DNA of 64,000 nt from Hsuehochloa calcarea (lineage: Eukaryota; Streptophyta; Magnoliopsida; Poales; Poaceae). The notes below the pieces were generated by a model. It saw nothing but the letters and a program-made list of their open reading frames with translations, made no database searches and was not told the DNA's origin. This document shows positions 1-11,849 of the stretch, one piece after another (the first letter of the stretch is position 1; every line of letters starts with the position of its first letter). Position numbers and translations under genes: made by a program. The DNA lies in NCBI GenBank assembly GCA_036346395.1, contig CM070594.1:21113385-21177384 (forward strand). Reading direction: 5' to 3'.

Positions 1-1770
1 ACCTTGTTTATTCTTAAACACCCAACGGGTTCCTATAACATTATGACCACTAGGAGGTTCTACTAGGTTCCAAACTTTGTTTCTTTCAAAATTCTCTAAC
101 TCCTCATGCATGGCATTTACCCAGCTAGAATCAGATAAAGCATGTGATATATCGCGGGGTTCAAAAGAAGCAACAAAAGCCGAATGAGAGTAGAGATTTG
201 GATCATTATACAGAGCGAGTGACTCGCTCATGTAGATTACCTATTATCTGCTTCGGAGGATCTTTGTCTCTGAATGCGAAGTGGAGCGCCGGGTGAGATC
301 TGTTTCTTCGACCTCCGCAGTCATCGATGATGAAGATCAGTGAGAGCCTCAAGCGAAGGTGAAGTAGGCGTAGAGAGTTCTTGTATTAGTATGGGCGCAA
401 GAGCGCAGATGAAGGAATGATATTAGCCGTCCTCATCTTCCTCCACAAAAATGCTCTCTGTCACTGTAAATCATCTCAGAGCAATAGATCTAGCTCTGGC
501 TAGTCTCATCAAAAGTGACATTACAAGTCTCTGAATAATGTTAGTCTCGAGATTAAAAACTCGAAAACCCTTGAATGAGCAGGATAACCCAGAAATACCC
601 CATCAAAAGTTCTTGATTCAAATTTATCTAAGTTGCCTGTCTTAAGGATAAAACATTTTGATCCAAAAACTCGAAAATGCGAAACAGAGGGTTTTCTACC
701 AAAACGAAGCTCATAAGGAGTCTTGCCTAAAGAAGGTCTCAAAAAGACACGATTGGCAATATGGCAAGCAGTAGCAATAGCTTCGACCCAAAATCTCCTC
801 GGTGTGTTATATTCATCTAGCATCGTTCTAGCCATTTCGACCAAGGTCCTATTCTTCCTTTCCATCACGCCATTTTGTTGAGGGACGTGTGGAGAGGAGA
901 ACTGATGCTCAATACCACGCTCAGCACAAAAAGAAGCAAAAGAAGTATTTTTGAACTCCGTGCCATTATCACTGCGAATCGCTCTCAAAGCACCAGGAAG
1001 CTCAGAAGCCAAACGAAGAACAAGGTCATGAAAATAACCAAAAGCTTCATCTTTTGAAGTAAGAAAGAACACCCAAGTATATCTAGAAAGATCATCGACT
1101 ATGACAAGAATATACCATTTTCCACCGATCGACGGACTCTAGCGGGACCAACGGTATCCATATGAAGCAAGCGTCTCAGTCCGTCGGTCATAACTATAGT
1201 CACGAGAAGGGTGTGAGGCGGCAACTTGTTTGCCATGCCTACTGAGGCGCACATCTGACATCTTTGTGACTTTGAGTTTGGGCAAACCTCTCATGAGATC
1301 AAGGTTGCTAACTCGTGTCGATGATCAAAACCAATGTGCCCCAAACGTCGATGCCAAAGCCGTAAATCGAAGAAGATGTAGCGGACATTTAAGAGATCCA
1401 AAGAAGAGATTCGAAAAATCACTCAAAAATTCTACCAACTCTAGAGATTCCAAACACAAGCTCACCAAGAGAATCAAGCACACGACAAGCATTTTTCTTA
1501 AAAACCGTCTCATAGCCATCATCAAGAAGTCGGGAAGCAGAAAGGAGATTATACCTAAGCTTGTCCACAAGAGCGACATCCTTTAGAATGAATTTGTTGT
1601 TTACCCTAATTGATCCTGTTCCTTCAATTCGCCCTTGTGTATCATCTCCAAAGGTGATGAAGTCATCACTGTTGCCGCGTGAAAGAGGTGAACCATTTTG
1701 AGTTTTCGGTCATGTGGCGTGAACATCCGAGTCAACGAACCACGTGTTCTTCCCTTTCGCGGTAATCCCG
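1..1770 (-). pseudogene. Copia pol: protease remnant, GAG-pre-integrase, integrase, RT start
   Basis: Minus-strand polyprotein fragment. From high to low coordinates: a protease remnant near 1580-1770 with serine-aspartate context followed by the ILKDVALVDKLRYNLLS-type segment; the GAG-pre-integrase finger near 1080-1400 (LWHRRLGH context, then a C-x2-C pair); the integrase core at 521-1072 with SDNGTEFKN, SPHVPQQNGV and ERKNRTL, carrying the second and third catalytic acidic residues; and at the left edge GTRWVFKNKQ-type residues that open the RT domain. The integrase core is open for 183 codons, but frameshifts separate it from the upstream parts. In a functional element this polyprotein would process Gag-Pol, copy RNA and integrate cDNA; this copy cannot. 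Confidence 0.85.
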
Positions 1771-2259
1771 AAAATCAAGGAACAAAAGAACGATGTGTCT
1801 CAACATGGGGTTAGATAAACAAGATTTAGGAATCGATCTTGAGACACACGTCTGCAAGGAGTATACAAACCGAAGTACTATCCTTGATTTCATCTAACAT
1901 TCGGTTATGAGCAATGTTTAAATTAAAATGAGACTTGAATCTGTCCATGGGCGATGATTCCGGCGTAAGGTGGCGGTCGATCCGTGACCAAAACGGTCGA
2001 CCGGTGACCACCAATGATCGACCGCCATCGGTAAACATTAGAATTAGGATATTTAGAAACATAATGATTTGTATGAGAGAAAAATCCTAATCCAGGTTTA
2101 TTCTTTTCAATGTTACCATGTCTCATAGAAGCTCTAGGTTGCATGAATGAAATTATATCAAAATTTTTCCTATCATTTTTCAACCTCACGCCAATGTGAA
2201 TTCAATCAAATGTCCACCTTTTTGCAATAAGTGCAATGGTACTTGGTACCACTAGAAGA

Positions 2260-3090
2260 AGCACCATTTGAATTAATACAAGGTTGGGCAAAGCCTGCAG
2301 ATTTAAAAGATATTTTTGCAGGTTGGGTTTTGAATTCAATTAAACCTTTTTCCAAGACTTGAATGACTTTTGGGTTTGAATTGTCTTGAAAAGAATTGAA
2401 TCCTAAACCTTACTTCTTATAAGGAGTTTTAGACTTGTCAAGAATCATGTTTAATTGTTTCTTACCTTTAGAAAATTTCTCTAATGTATCATGAAGGTAA
2501 GCATTTTCTTTTCTCAAGTTAACACAAGCATCACAAGTTTTATCCATAGATTTCTCCTTATACAAAGCAATTTAAAGCTTAAGAGCGGAACAAGAAGCAC
2601 AAGTAGTATTTTCAATATTGTCCTTAAGCTTAGCATATTTGACTCTAGCAGCTTCTAAGATATCTTTGATTTCACGTTCCTTTTCTAAACATGAAGTGCA
2701 AGGGCTAGAATCAAACACATCAAAAGCAATCAATTTACTAGATTCTAAACATTTTTCACAAGGAGCACTTTTAATTTCATTTAGTTCAGATCTAGCATGC
2801 TCAAGTTGTTGTACAGAAATATTATGAGCAGTTTGTCACTTAGTAATTTCTGAGTGCATAGCATGACAAGATAAACATTCATCAGGTTCAAGAGTCTTAG
2901 CATTTTTAAGCTCTACTTTCAGTTTGTTAATCTTTGACTCTAATTTCTTATTTTTTGTCATAACAAATTCTAGCGCTTCATCTTGACTAAGCAATTGCTC
3001 AACTATAGAATCATATTTAGCAGAAAGCTCATCATAAGAAAAAGATACCTCATCATCATCAATGTCGTCGGTGTCGACCATGAAGCACAT
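2260..3090 (-). pseudogene. Gag coiled-coil segment with repeated CxxC motifs
   Basis: Minus-strand reading gives a long Lys/Glu/Leu-rich segment (KNKKLESKINKLKVELKN and similar heptads), punctuated by C-x2-C pairs: CLSC near 2868, CEKC near 2750, CTSC near 2697, CASC near 2600 and CDAC near 2528, then a CTYC knuckle-like motif near 2225. One in-frame stop falls near 2838 and another near 2570. It lies between the Gag zinc knuckle and the protease, where SIRE-type elements carry an extended Gag. The periodic cysteines within a predicted coiled coil could bind metal or form disulfides in a particle; that role is inference. Confidence 0.6.
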
Positions 3091-4166
3091 GCCGGTGAAG
3101 TCTTTGGCCTTCCCTTTCTTTTTGCCTTGAGGATCTCCTCCTCCTTGTCCTCCTCACTCCCAAGATCCACATCGCTCAAGGATTGATCCTCAAAAGCGGC
3201 AAGGACCCGGTGAGCATCCTTCACAAGCTTATTAGCCTCATACCTTGATTTGTTGAAAGGAGACTTCTTCCAAGCTGGCTTTCCTTCCTTATGATTGCTC
3301 TTACCTTTGACTTGGGGCAATTTGCGGATATGATTGAGCTCACCACATTCATAGCATGTCACCGGACCACCTCTCTTTTGTTTCTCACATTATTGTAGGC
3401 CCGTGTGAATTTTTAGCTAGAAGAGCTAACTCTGTTTGAGAATACTTTCAAGCTCCTCTTCATGAATAGCAGATAAACAAGCAAATGAAAATCCAGAAGA
3501 AGATTCAAAAGAGTCATCAAAAGCCTTTTTGAGAGGATCTGCTACCAAAGCTAAATTATCTTTCTTGGGATGATCAACTCTTTTAATTTCATGAGTCTTG
3601 AGTTTACTATAAAGCAATTCTAAAGTAAGACTTGAAAGATCAACATTTTCCTCTATAGCAAGTAGCCTTCATCTCCCACTCCTTGGTGTTGATTGCGCCA
3701 AGAGATGGGTGGCATTTTCAGATTGAGAATATTCAATATCAACGACTTTCATTTGATTAATTACTTTATTAAAGCGTGAAAATGTCATCGATGCTCTCTC
3801 CAGGACGCATCTCGAATTTATTGTATTCACGCTTGTAAACTGTTTGGCGCACCTTTTTGATTTGGGACGAACCCTCATGATATGTTTCGAGAGTGTTCCA
3901 AATTTCATCGTGATTGAAAGATTGCAAATTCTATCATATTCTTGTCTACCAAGTGCACCATATAAAAGATTCTTAGCCTTATTGTTGTTAGCCAAAAGAA
4001 TTGCAGAAGCAGGTGTAGCAATTTCAGGAATAACCAGCGGGGCTCTAACAACATCCCAAATAGCTTGTCCCTCGCTCTCAAGAAAGACGCGCATACGATT
4101 CTTCCAATAGGCATAGTCGTGCCCATCGAAGATATGTTGTTTAGTAGAAAACTTATCCATCGCCAA
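3003..4166 (-). pseudogene. Copia gag N-terminal domain and zinc knuckle
   Basis: The start MAMDKFSTKQ is followed by FDGHDYAYWKNRMRVFLES, the usual opening of plant copia Gag (DUF4219/UBN2 type), about 50 bases inside the primer binding site. The frame then breaks near 3680 and 3420. The zinc knuckle near 3320-3362 reads C-YE-C-GELN-H-IRKL, but the final cysteine is replaced by proline, so metal binding is probably lost. Downstream is a basic then acidic linker (KSNHKEGKPAWKKSP). Gag would form the particle and bind element RNA. This copy is disrupted. Confidence 0.8.
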
Positions 4167-4202
4167 AGTTCGGTGGACAGGTTAAGATCAAGATTGAACT
4201 AA

Positions 4203-4216
4203 CCGGCTCGATACCA
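4203..4216 (-). other. Primer binding site (initiator-Met tRNA type)
   Basis: On the minus strand this reads TGGTATCGAGCCGG, two bases inside the LTR end at 4219. Plant copia elements typically use the 3' end of initiator methionine tRNA (TGGTATCAGAGC); this is a close variant. It fixes the element's orientation and the inner LTR edge. Confidence 0.8.
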
Positions 4217-4218
4217 CT

Positions 4219-5820
4219 TGTTGGACCGTAAAGGCGACTAGAGGGGGTGAATAGAGCACGCTCACTTTTCACAAATTATGAACTCAATACAATTTCACTC
4301 CAGTAGCTATTAGAAAGCTATGAAGATCAATATACCGATCAATGGAAGACTAGTATTGAATCCAATAAAACCCCTAAGCAATGCGACAATAATCGCAAGA
4401 ATCAAAGCAACACAAGTCTTCGGTCGACCTCTTCAGTGAACCGGTCGGACCGATTTCAAGCGGTCGGACCATTGTTATCTTGGCGGTCGGACCGCTCAAA
4501 TCGATCGGACCGGTGGTGATGGCGATCGGACCGGCATCGTAACCGATCCAAACAAAGTAAAATCAGCCCGATGAAGTTGCAATTAGGTCTAACTTTTGAT
4601 TCTCAACTCCAAACTTCACGAAACTTTGCACACACCTTCTCTATGCTATTGAGGACCTATTCCAATCGAATATTATGATAATTCTTGGAGCGATCTTGAG
4701 CAATTACCAATTGATTAATGAAGGTCTAAAACCGAGGCAAGAACGAAAACTTGATCCTAAAGCTTGTTCGTGAGGGATTGATGATCAAGATGATGCTAGA
4801 TAGATTCACACATATCACAGCAAGCTAATTCACGTGAAAGAATCAATCACAAACTCGCGGATCAAAGAAAGCCCTAAAAACACGAAATTGAAAGCAAGAA
4901 CGAAAAGAGACTTATCTCAAGCAAACCTTGCATAGATTGATTTCGTGATTGTTCTTTGGATTACATCCACACCATCATGGATCGTGGACAATCAAAGATC
5001 ACGAAATTCACCACAAACCATCAAGAGCCCTTGCCTCCACCTCAACTCCCCTAAAGACAATTAGGGTTTTGAAACATAAAAAGGCCAGGGAGAGAGAGGT
5101 GCAGCCACCATCTTCTCCTATTTATAGTGGAGGCCTAAAACTCTTAGGGTTTGACTCTCTTGGGCTCCCGTTAAGGCCCACTAACAAACGGGTCACACAC
5201 GCACGCTTCGCAAAGCGCCGTCTTTAACTTTTGACCTAAACCGCTTCACCATGCGTCATGGATTTGCCAATAGGTCACACTTGTCCATCTTGTGTCACGC
5301 TTGAGTCGTTGACCCCACCCGGCATCGTCGATCGTTCTGGACCTCAACTCTTCAAGTCTAGTCCCGATTCTCCTCGCCGTTGACCGTCGTTGACCACCAA
5401 GCAACCTGCACAACCACAGACAAGCAAACACGAATTCGGGAACAAGTTCTTCACAACTTGACCCATGTTAGTCAAAACATGCATCATGCAAATCATATGC
5501 CACAATACCAATGACTTTGACCTAACAAAACAACATCGCCACGAAGTTGGCCGACGTTCAAGTAGAAACCGGTCTGACCGCTCCAGGTGAGCCGGTCGGA
5601 CCGCCCCTTGGCCGGTCGGACCGCTCCCTGTGAGCCGGTCGGACCGCCCCTTGGGACTTAGCCGAAATTCAACCCCTGAAAATCCGAAACCTTCTGAAAA
5701 CTTTAAACCAATAGAACTTTTTACTAGAGACTCCAAAAATCATGAGACCAAGTCCTTTAGTCGATGAATGTGTTGGATTTCTTTATCGTCCTCGCTATTG
5801 ACTCAAGATACTGAAAAACA
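4219..5820 (-). repeat. 5' LTR of SIRE-like copia element
   Basis: On the minus strand it would begin TGTTTTTCAG (at 5820) and end GGTCCAACA (at 4219), followed by the primer binding site. The inner end carries the CTATTCACCCCCTCTAGTCG segment shared with LTRs A and B near 25.8 and 28.8 kb. It holds at least nine CGGTCGGACCG-like palindromes in two clusters (4435-4545 and 5568-5655). The outer end is inferred from a terminal CA because the partner LTR lies outside the window. Confidence 0.65.
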
Positions 5821-7099
5821 TGACAATAAGAAGTAGATTGTCGATGATCTCTATTAATGAGTAGGACCTACGTCTCGGTGACGATTTTATTACTCATAAG
5901 AAAATCAGAGGTGATTTATTTGCACTCTTGTCAACCTAATGTCGATTTCCGGCGTAGGCGTCGCTATTGCCATCCAGGTGAGTCAGATGAAACTTATCAT
6001 GGGTAAATAAAATCCGGCTAAGAACTGACGGAGAAGGAAAAAAAATTTAGGAAATTTAATCTAGTAAGAAAAACAGAAGAAATTAAAGAAGAACTAAAGT
6101 TAATTTTGAAAAAAATAATAATCAGCGGACACCCATCCAGTCAACGCCGATAAGAACGCCGGAGAAGAGAGGAAAGGGACCGTCAGAGGGACGACATAGT
6201 TCCGGCGGTGGCTAAGGTTTCTGGCGGCGGCGGTACCCGATCACCATGGGCATGGATGTGTATAGGTACGAGATGTTACAGGGGATGAGATCAGTTGTTG
6301 TATGAATTAGTACACAAATTTTTACTATGCGAGGCATTTCTCTGATAAGAATGCAGAGCAATTCCTTCTGGAAAGTTGAAACCACGGCAAGGTATTTGCT
6401 AGCTTTTTTCCAACTGGTGATTAGTACAACTAGCGAAAAAGCTGCGTTTCGTTGATAAGCGTGTTGGATTCCTACTTAAATACAAGTTAGGGTGATTTAT
6501 TTTTTTAGTTTTTCCCTGGTTTAATCTTGTGACCTCTCGTTTGTTGAAGACTGATGATAATTGTGCTAACCAGTTGCAACCCTTGGAACAAAAGTTTTAG
6601 CTTTCCTAAAACGACAAGATGTTTACATGTTTCCCTATAATCTTTCTTATATGACTGTTTACAAATGTCATTAAATTATATCGTTTGCAACGGTTTAAAG
6701 TATACATTTTTAAGTACTTTTGCATTCTATTCTATAAAAAGTATTTTAGACCCTGTCTGAACTATGGGCATTTTTCCTGATTTCTATGTAAATTGAACTG
6801 TTTGATTTGAAATTCCTGCGTCCAACTTTCAAATAGAGCCTAGTAGGAGGGTGGCGTAGAAGCAGAAAAATGGTTGAATAGCTGGGTTTCATTCCGTGTC
6901 TCCAGTCGAAGTTGTTTCCTGGCCCAGTTCCACAAATGGCTAAATTTCCAAAATATATTGCCAGTCCATTAAGTAGCATATTTGTTGGGCCAGGTGGGCA
7001 AGGTTTTTCAATTTATGTTTTTTTTTTGCGATGACAATTCATGCTAAAATAAATCCACTGCAATTCAATATAGCATCACGATCTGCCTTTTTTTTTTTC
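5821..7099. other. No recognisable gene
   Basis: AT-rich, low-complexity-like sequence with a short GC-rich patch near 6130-6260 (GGCGG runs). No reading frame longer than about 80 codons has a family signature. It could be old intron, UTR or LINE debris. Confidence 0.5.
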
Positions 7100-7452
7100 A
7101 AACAGTTGGGTTGCCTGAATTCTATTCTGAAATGGTAACCACGATAATCTGGATATTCTTAGGCAATTTGGATTTCCACATCACTCTAGGACTTGAAGCA
7201 CCCACAAAAGACGCAAGTCCGTATAAAGATCTAGTAGAGAAAATGCATGCTTTCCAGACCCCATTTGACTTGATCAGAACCAGGTCTGAGGTGTCCCAAA
7301 GCTATAGAACTGATCAGGTTGTTCCAATCAGCCAAGTCTTCCTCCCCAAAAGATCCCCTAAATTTTGGACTCCAATGACCACCCACAGAGCTTTCAGAAC
7401 TGGAGCATCAGCCTCTTGGGCTTTAGTAGTATTTTTAGCAAAACATAAGTAA
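7100..7452 (-). pseudogene. LINE reverse transcriptase C-terminal (zf-RVT) relic
   Basis: Minus-strand translation in two frames gives EEDLADWNNLISSIALGHL, then SDQVKWGLE, then after a frameshift FSTRSLYG...VMWKSKLPKNIQI. The pattern of a tryptophan-containing product line, a SLY segment and a WKSKLP.KI segment is that of the zinc-binding domain at the C-terminus of plant LINE reverse transcriptases (zf-RVT). The plus-strand frame over the same bases is a shadow. No flanking RT core was identified, so this is a short decayed fragment. Confidence 0.6.
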
Positions 7453-8045
7453 GGTAACGACAAGATCTCTGATCTCACAACCAAATATTTAGTAGTATTG
7501 GTGAGCGCTACCGCTCCAAGAATTAACAGGCTATTATTGATATAAGATCCTTCTTTGCAGCGTACACCAGTTGTTCAGCCTTTGCCTCTCCGAGCCACCA
7601 AGGGCAGATCCAGCATAGGAGCATTGGGGTCATGTGACTAGACCTGGTAATGGGCCAGTGCCCAGCCCAAACCCCACCCTGGCCCTATAAGTGCGGGGAG
7701 TGGCCTTAACCCTCATCCAGCCCTCTACTTAATGAATACACCCAATCCAGCCCAGCTCTTTAAGTAGGAAGATCCTAATCCTATCCTAACCCATTTTGGA
7801 TCCTTGGGCCAACCCATTAACACTTGAGCAGTTGAGCCCTGGGGTCGTTTGTTCCATGTGGTCACTGCGCCGCTGCCAGCGTTTCTCTTCCCTGTGATGT
7901 TTTCCCAGATTCGTTTAAGAGGAAACCACAAAGAGACTAGCAGTGTTTGGGTTTGGCTGTGTTGCATCCTGTGACTAAATAGATGGATGGCATCATAGCA
8001 GCTGTATGCATCAATACTTGTTCTTGCCTGTATATACACTAGATG

Positions 8046-8214
8046 GATGAATACAAACAATCATTATATAGACTTTGCTCATTTCACCATCAATTATGCA
8101 ATCTTACAATTTGAACATAAATCAAACAAGATGAATGCAAACAATCATCATATAGTTTTTGCTCATTTCACCATCAATTCTGCGATCTTACAATTTGAGC
8201 ATAAATCAAACATC
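8046..8214. repeat. Two 84-bp direct repeats plus partial third
   Basis: The unit beginning GATGAATACAAACAATCATT at 8046 recurs at 8130 with few changes; a shorter third piece follows at 8201. The plus frame stays open across both copies and would encode a duplicated 28-residue unit, but there is no sign it is a gene. It lies in the 3' untranslated side of the hAT element. Confidence 0.8.
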
Positions 8215-9306
8215 AATTCTGCATTCTTACAAGTAGTAACAAGTAATAAGCATTAAAAGCATCCAATTAAACAAAATCTTTCAGGTGAAATGAGTTTCAT
8301 ATGTTTCATATAGTAACAAGTAATTATGCAATCTTTCAAGCAAAGTCTTTCACATGCTACCCCTTGATTGCGCAGAAAATCCATCTCATTGAGCAACTCT
8401 GCAAATAAAACGGAAGCAACGATTAGGTTATTTTGTGATTGCAAGATATTACTCAGTACAAATGATGCTTGCATGAGCTCATGTGCAAATAAACTCTACA
8501 CGATCAAACACAAAATAATTAATATGATGCTTGGTTGCAGATTCAGACGAGGTAATAAATGATGAACTGAAGTATGTCAAAGTTTAAATACCTGGGATGT
8601 ACAGGGGAAGTTTTGCACTACACGGAGCTAAAATGTGACAATAATAATTTCATTCATATCATGTTTCTAGCTTTTGAGCTTGACCTATGACTCATGCCAT
8701 GCAGCATTGAAGAAGAGCAGCAACTAACATCCAACTACTGCTGCTACACTTTGCTAGAATAGTAATATGCAAACAGGACTTGCACTGATGGTAGGCAACT
8801 ATTTTCCCAGCCAAAACACAAGCAACTGTTCTTCCTCGAGCCAAAAACTCAATCAGCCTACGGCTTCTAATCAACAACTAGTCAGTGCAAATGGTAGCTG
8901 TACGAAGCTAGTTACCTGTGTTGTCATGATTTATGAAACATATAGCCAAAATCTATACTGGTAGCATATATACTAGCAAAAATCCATCGGCCAAGCTGAA
9001 AAGAACAGCAGCAAATCAAACACTCTTTTCCATGCTAGTGGACGCAGAATCTCATCACATCTCTACGAGATCAGATGCCATACCATGCCAGCCACACCAA
9101 TCTTTCAGCTTCAGCTCATGAAAGACGAGCAGCATCTAGGCCAACAATTAATTCCACTGTGCTTACTCTATAACACTAGGAAATAAAATGATATGTGGTG
9201 ACAAACAATACCTTGAAATGTCCTCTTGCAACTCACAAGAACTATATCCTTCCATTGCTTCTCTTGCATATTGAATCACAAGAAAGAGGATTATTGGAAG
9301 GTACAA

Positions 9307-10995
9307 CTACTTAAACTGAAAGTTAAATACTCTAGTAATTATCAATTTACCTTCATCATCATCATAATTAAATCCAATAAACCAATCTTTGCTGTAGATT
9401 AGAGCCTCAAGGCTTTTAGGGGATAATGAAGTCCTATTTTTACCAATAAGTCTACCAGCAGCGCTAAACGCTGATTCGGAGGACATCGTACTGACAGGAA
9501 TTGCTAGAAAATCTCTAACCATCAAAGACAAGATTGGGTAGACATCTATGTTTCTCTTCGACCAACCCAAAACATAAAAAATTCTCATCAGAGATCAAGG
9601 GGACCCTAGGATCTTGTAAGTATGTGTCCAATTTAGATAATTGTGCACGTGCTTCTAGATTTTGTGAACTGAAGTGAGCGAAGGCAAATTCTATCCATCG
9701 TTTACCAAAAAATGCACCTCCTGAAGAACTAGGTTCACTAGCAACCATATGTTCATCAGACTATACAAATGTAGGTAAGGCGCGGCTCCTCACAATTTTC
9801 TCATACTCTGAATAATACTTACCTACAAAAGTACACAACTTCCTCATCTTTTCCTCAACATCTTGTTCAATTGTGTGAAAATAGAACCTAAGAAAGTCAA
9901 ATCTAAGAAAGTCAAATTTCTATGAAGGGTCCAACACGACCGCTATAAGAAGCACAACATTTGGCTCAGACCAATACTTCTCAAACTTGACATACATAAC
10001 ACGAGCCATCTCCTTTAGAAGCTCATCTTGATTCCACCTTTCATCAAGTAAAATATCCTGAATCGCCAACACCAATTTCAAAAGGAGGTGTGTTGTGGGG
10101 TGTCGATCTGCTGAAAATGCCTTTGTGACATCACTAAAAGCCTGCAAAAACCCATGAAGAGCTTGAGCCTTTGCCCAATCTCCCTCAGTTGGAGCTTCAT
10201 GGTATTGCTCAGTAGCATATCTATTGAGAGCAATTTTATACTCCAAAGCCTCATGGATCATGTCATATGTTGTGTTCCATCTATGAGGGACATCCAGTAC
10301 TAGCCCTGACTTTGTTTTGAGGCACAATCTCTCAACAACTGAATTAAAGATTCGCAATCGTGATAGTGAGGATGTGATTGTTTTAACAATGTCTCGCACC
10401 CTCCCAATTGCATGAAAACCACCTTTAGTCCATCTTGAACCATGATATTCAGCACATGAGTAGCACACCTTACATGGAAGTCCCCAGCTCTAAGAAACAT
10501 ATCAGCACCCAACGTGTCGCGTAAATCCTTTGTAGCTTTGTCATTAACACTTACGTTATCCAATATTAATGTAAACTGCTTGCTGATTAAGTCCCACTCT
10601 ACCAAACAAGAGTTAATTGCATCCTGGACAGCATAAGACGTATGTGGAAAGGAAGCTTGCTTGAATGCTATGACTACCTTATGAAGCTTGAATTCCTTGT
10701 CAATATAGTGCGCTGTGACACAAAGATATTGTAGGTTTTGGTTTGATGTCCATAGATCTGTAGTCAAATTGATATGGGAGACCAATTTTTTGACACTGTC
10801 ATGCATCCGTTTCTTCTCCTCTTCATATAGTTCAAGACAGTCTGAACGGATAGTTTGCCTACCAACTACTATGAAAGATGGATGGAAGTAGTTCAGTAGC
10901 TTCTTCCAATAAGGCTCATGAGCTTTTCAAAATGCAATCTCCACGCTAATGAAAAACTTGGCAATTAATGTCCGACACACTTGAGGGTCAATGAG
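9307..10995 (-). pseudogene. hAT transposase, catalytic and dimerisation part
   Basis: Continuation of the BED-finger exon at 24307-24604. Reading down the minus strand: SLIDPQVCRT just inside the insertion, a stop near 10926, then HINLTTDLWTSNQN (the conserved TDLWTS segment with a catalytic aspartate), FTLILDNVSVNDKA, the cysteine-histidine CATHVLN segment, RWNTTYDM, and finally the hAT dimerisation domain with STMSSESAFSAAGR and a DWF end near 9380. Several frameshifts break it (near 10440, 9920 and 9590). Family function is cut-and-paste transposition. It resembles the RICESLEEPER/DAYSLEEPER-type plant transposases, but this copy is inactivated by both decay and insertion. Confidence 0.85.
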
Positions 10996-11120
10996 AGACT
11001 TGACGAGGATCTAATAATCCTCATTTTATCTTTTATCTGTAATTCTTATTATGGGTAAATATGATGTCACATAGTCCCCAGAAGTACCCCTTATTTCTAT
11101 AAGGGAGAGGCCTAACCTTT

Positions 11121-11262
11121 GATTGTAAGTTCTTCTACAATCACCCCCATAGTCGTAAGTTCTTCTACGACTACATCATGGTCGTAAGTCCTTCTACGAC
11201 CACTGCATAGTCGTAAGTTATTCTACGACTGCTACCTGATCGTAAGTCCTTCTACGACCAGG
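11121..11262 (+). repeat. Array of five covarying hairpins in 5' LTR
   Basis: Units at 11121, 11151, 11180, 11209 and 11238, spaced about 29 bases apart. Each is a 6-7 bp stem around an 8-base loop close to AGTTCTTC. Stem arms include GATTGTA/TACAATC, AGTCGTA/TACGACT and GGTCGTA/TACGACC, so changes on one side are matched on the other. The fifth unit has one mismatch. Confidence 0.85.
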
Positions 11263-11497
11263 AAAACTACGACCACCTTATAATCAAACCTACAGACGGG
11301 TAGGTCCAATTGATTAAGGAATCCGAACGGTCTACACGCACTATTATTCCGCGTATTAATGGTGTGTAAATACCCCATTATCTCGGAAGATAATTGCGGA
11401 CGGCGTGAAGAAGTCAAGGCGCGGTAATTACTACCATCATGCGCGTTATTACATTAATTAGGCGCATCTTAGTAGGACTAAACGGCTACTTCTTCAC

Positions 11498-11507
11498 GAC
11501 TATATAA
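11498..11507 (+). promoter_or_regulatory. LTR TATA box
   Basis: CTATATAAGG in the 5' LTR with the same sequence in the 3' LTR near 24020. Position and context fit the U3/R boundary of an LTR promoter driving the plus-strand element transcript. Confidence 0.6.
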
Positions 11508-11780
11508 GGGCATCAATCAGAGAGATAGGGAGAGGCGGACAAGAATGACAGCAAATAAGAGCTGATCAAGTAGAAACACAAGCTCTATTCTCTGTAATAG
11601 TCTTAGTCCTTTACTGGATCATCAAGAATACCAAACACACAGGATTAGGGTTATTATTCTCTCCGGAGAAGGCCTGAACCTGTCTAAACATCCCGTGTCA
11701 ATCCACTCTGCGTCATCTCATCCTTAGGAGACCCCCCGAATCAAATAATCTTTACGTAAGATCGGTTCTAATACAGCGGT

Positions 11781-11797
11781 TGGCGCCGACCGTGGGG
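11781..11797 (+). other. Primer binding site
   Basis: TGGCGCCGACCGTGGGG starts five bases after the truncated 5' LTR end. This form is common in plant Ty3/gypsy elements of the Tat group. The exact tRNA cannot be settled by eye. Confidence 0.7.
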
Positions 11798-11849
11798 ATC
11801 TTAGGTAATCTCTTGTCAACATACTCTCTTTTTCCAATCTCATGCAAGC

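Larger units (their letters stand above)
1..5820 (-). mobile_element. Partial SIRE-like Ty1/copia retrotransposon
   Basis: Seen from its 5' LTR (right side, 4219-5820) through primer binding site, gag, a coiled-coil/CxxC region, protease, integrase and the first residues of reverse transcriptase, where the window begins. The domain order PR-INT-RT is that of Ty1/copia. The long coiled-coil extension of Gag and the 1.6 kb LTR are what I would expect of the SIRE/Maximus lineage (inference). Coding sequence is broken by several stops and frameshifts, so this copy is not autonomous. The 3' LTR and the target duplication lie outside the window. Confidence 0.85.
11001..11775 (+). repeat. 5' LTR of Tat element
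   Basis: Starts TGACGAGGATC and ends CTAATACA. Compared with the 3' LTR it lacks the last six bases (CCGACA), a loss explained by slippage between two ACA triplets. It holds five GTCGTA-type hairpins (11121-11262) and a TATATAAGG box at about 11500 followed by a transcribed-looking leader. Confidence 0.9.

Noticed and set aside
7639..7830. GGCCC-rich stretch as a CpG-island promoter
   Set aside because: Position at the outer edge of a hAT transposase unit and the TAGACCTGGTAATGGGCC start fit a hAT terminus better.
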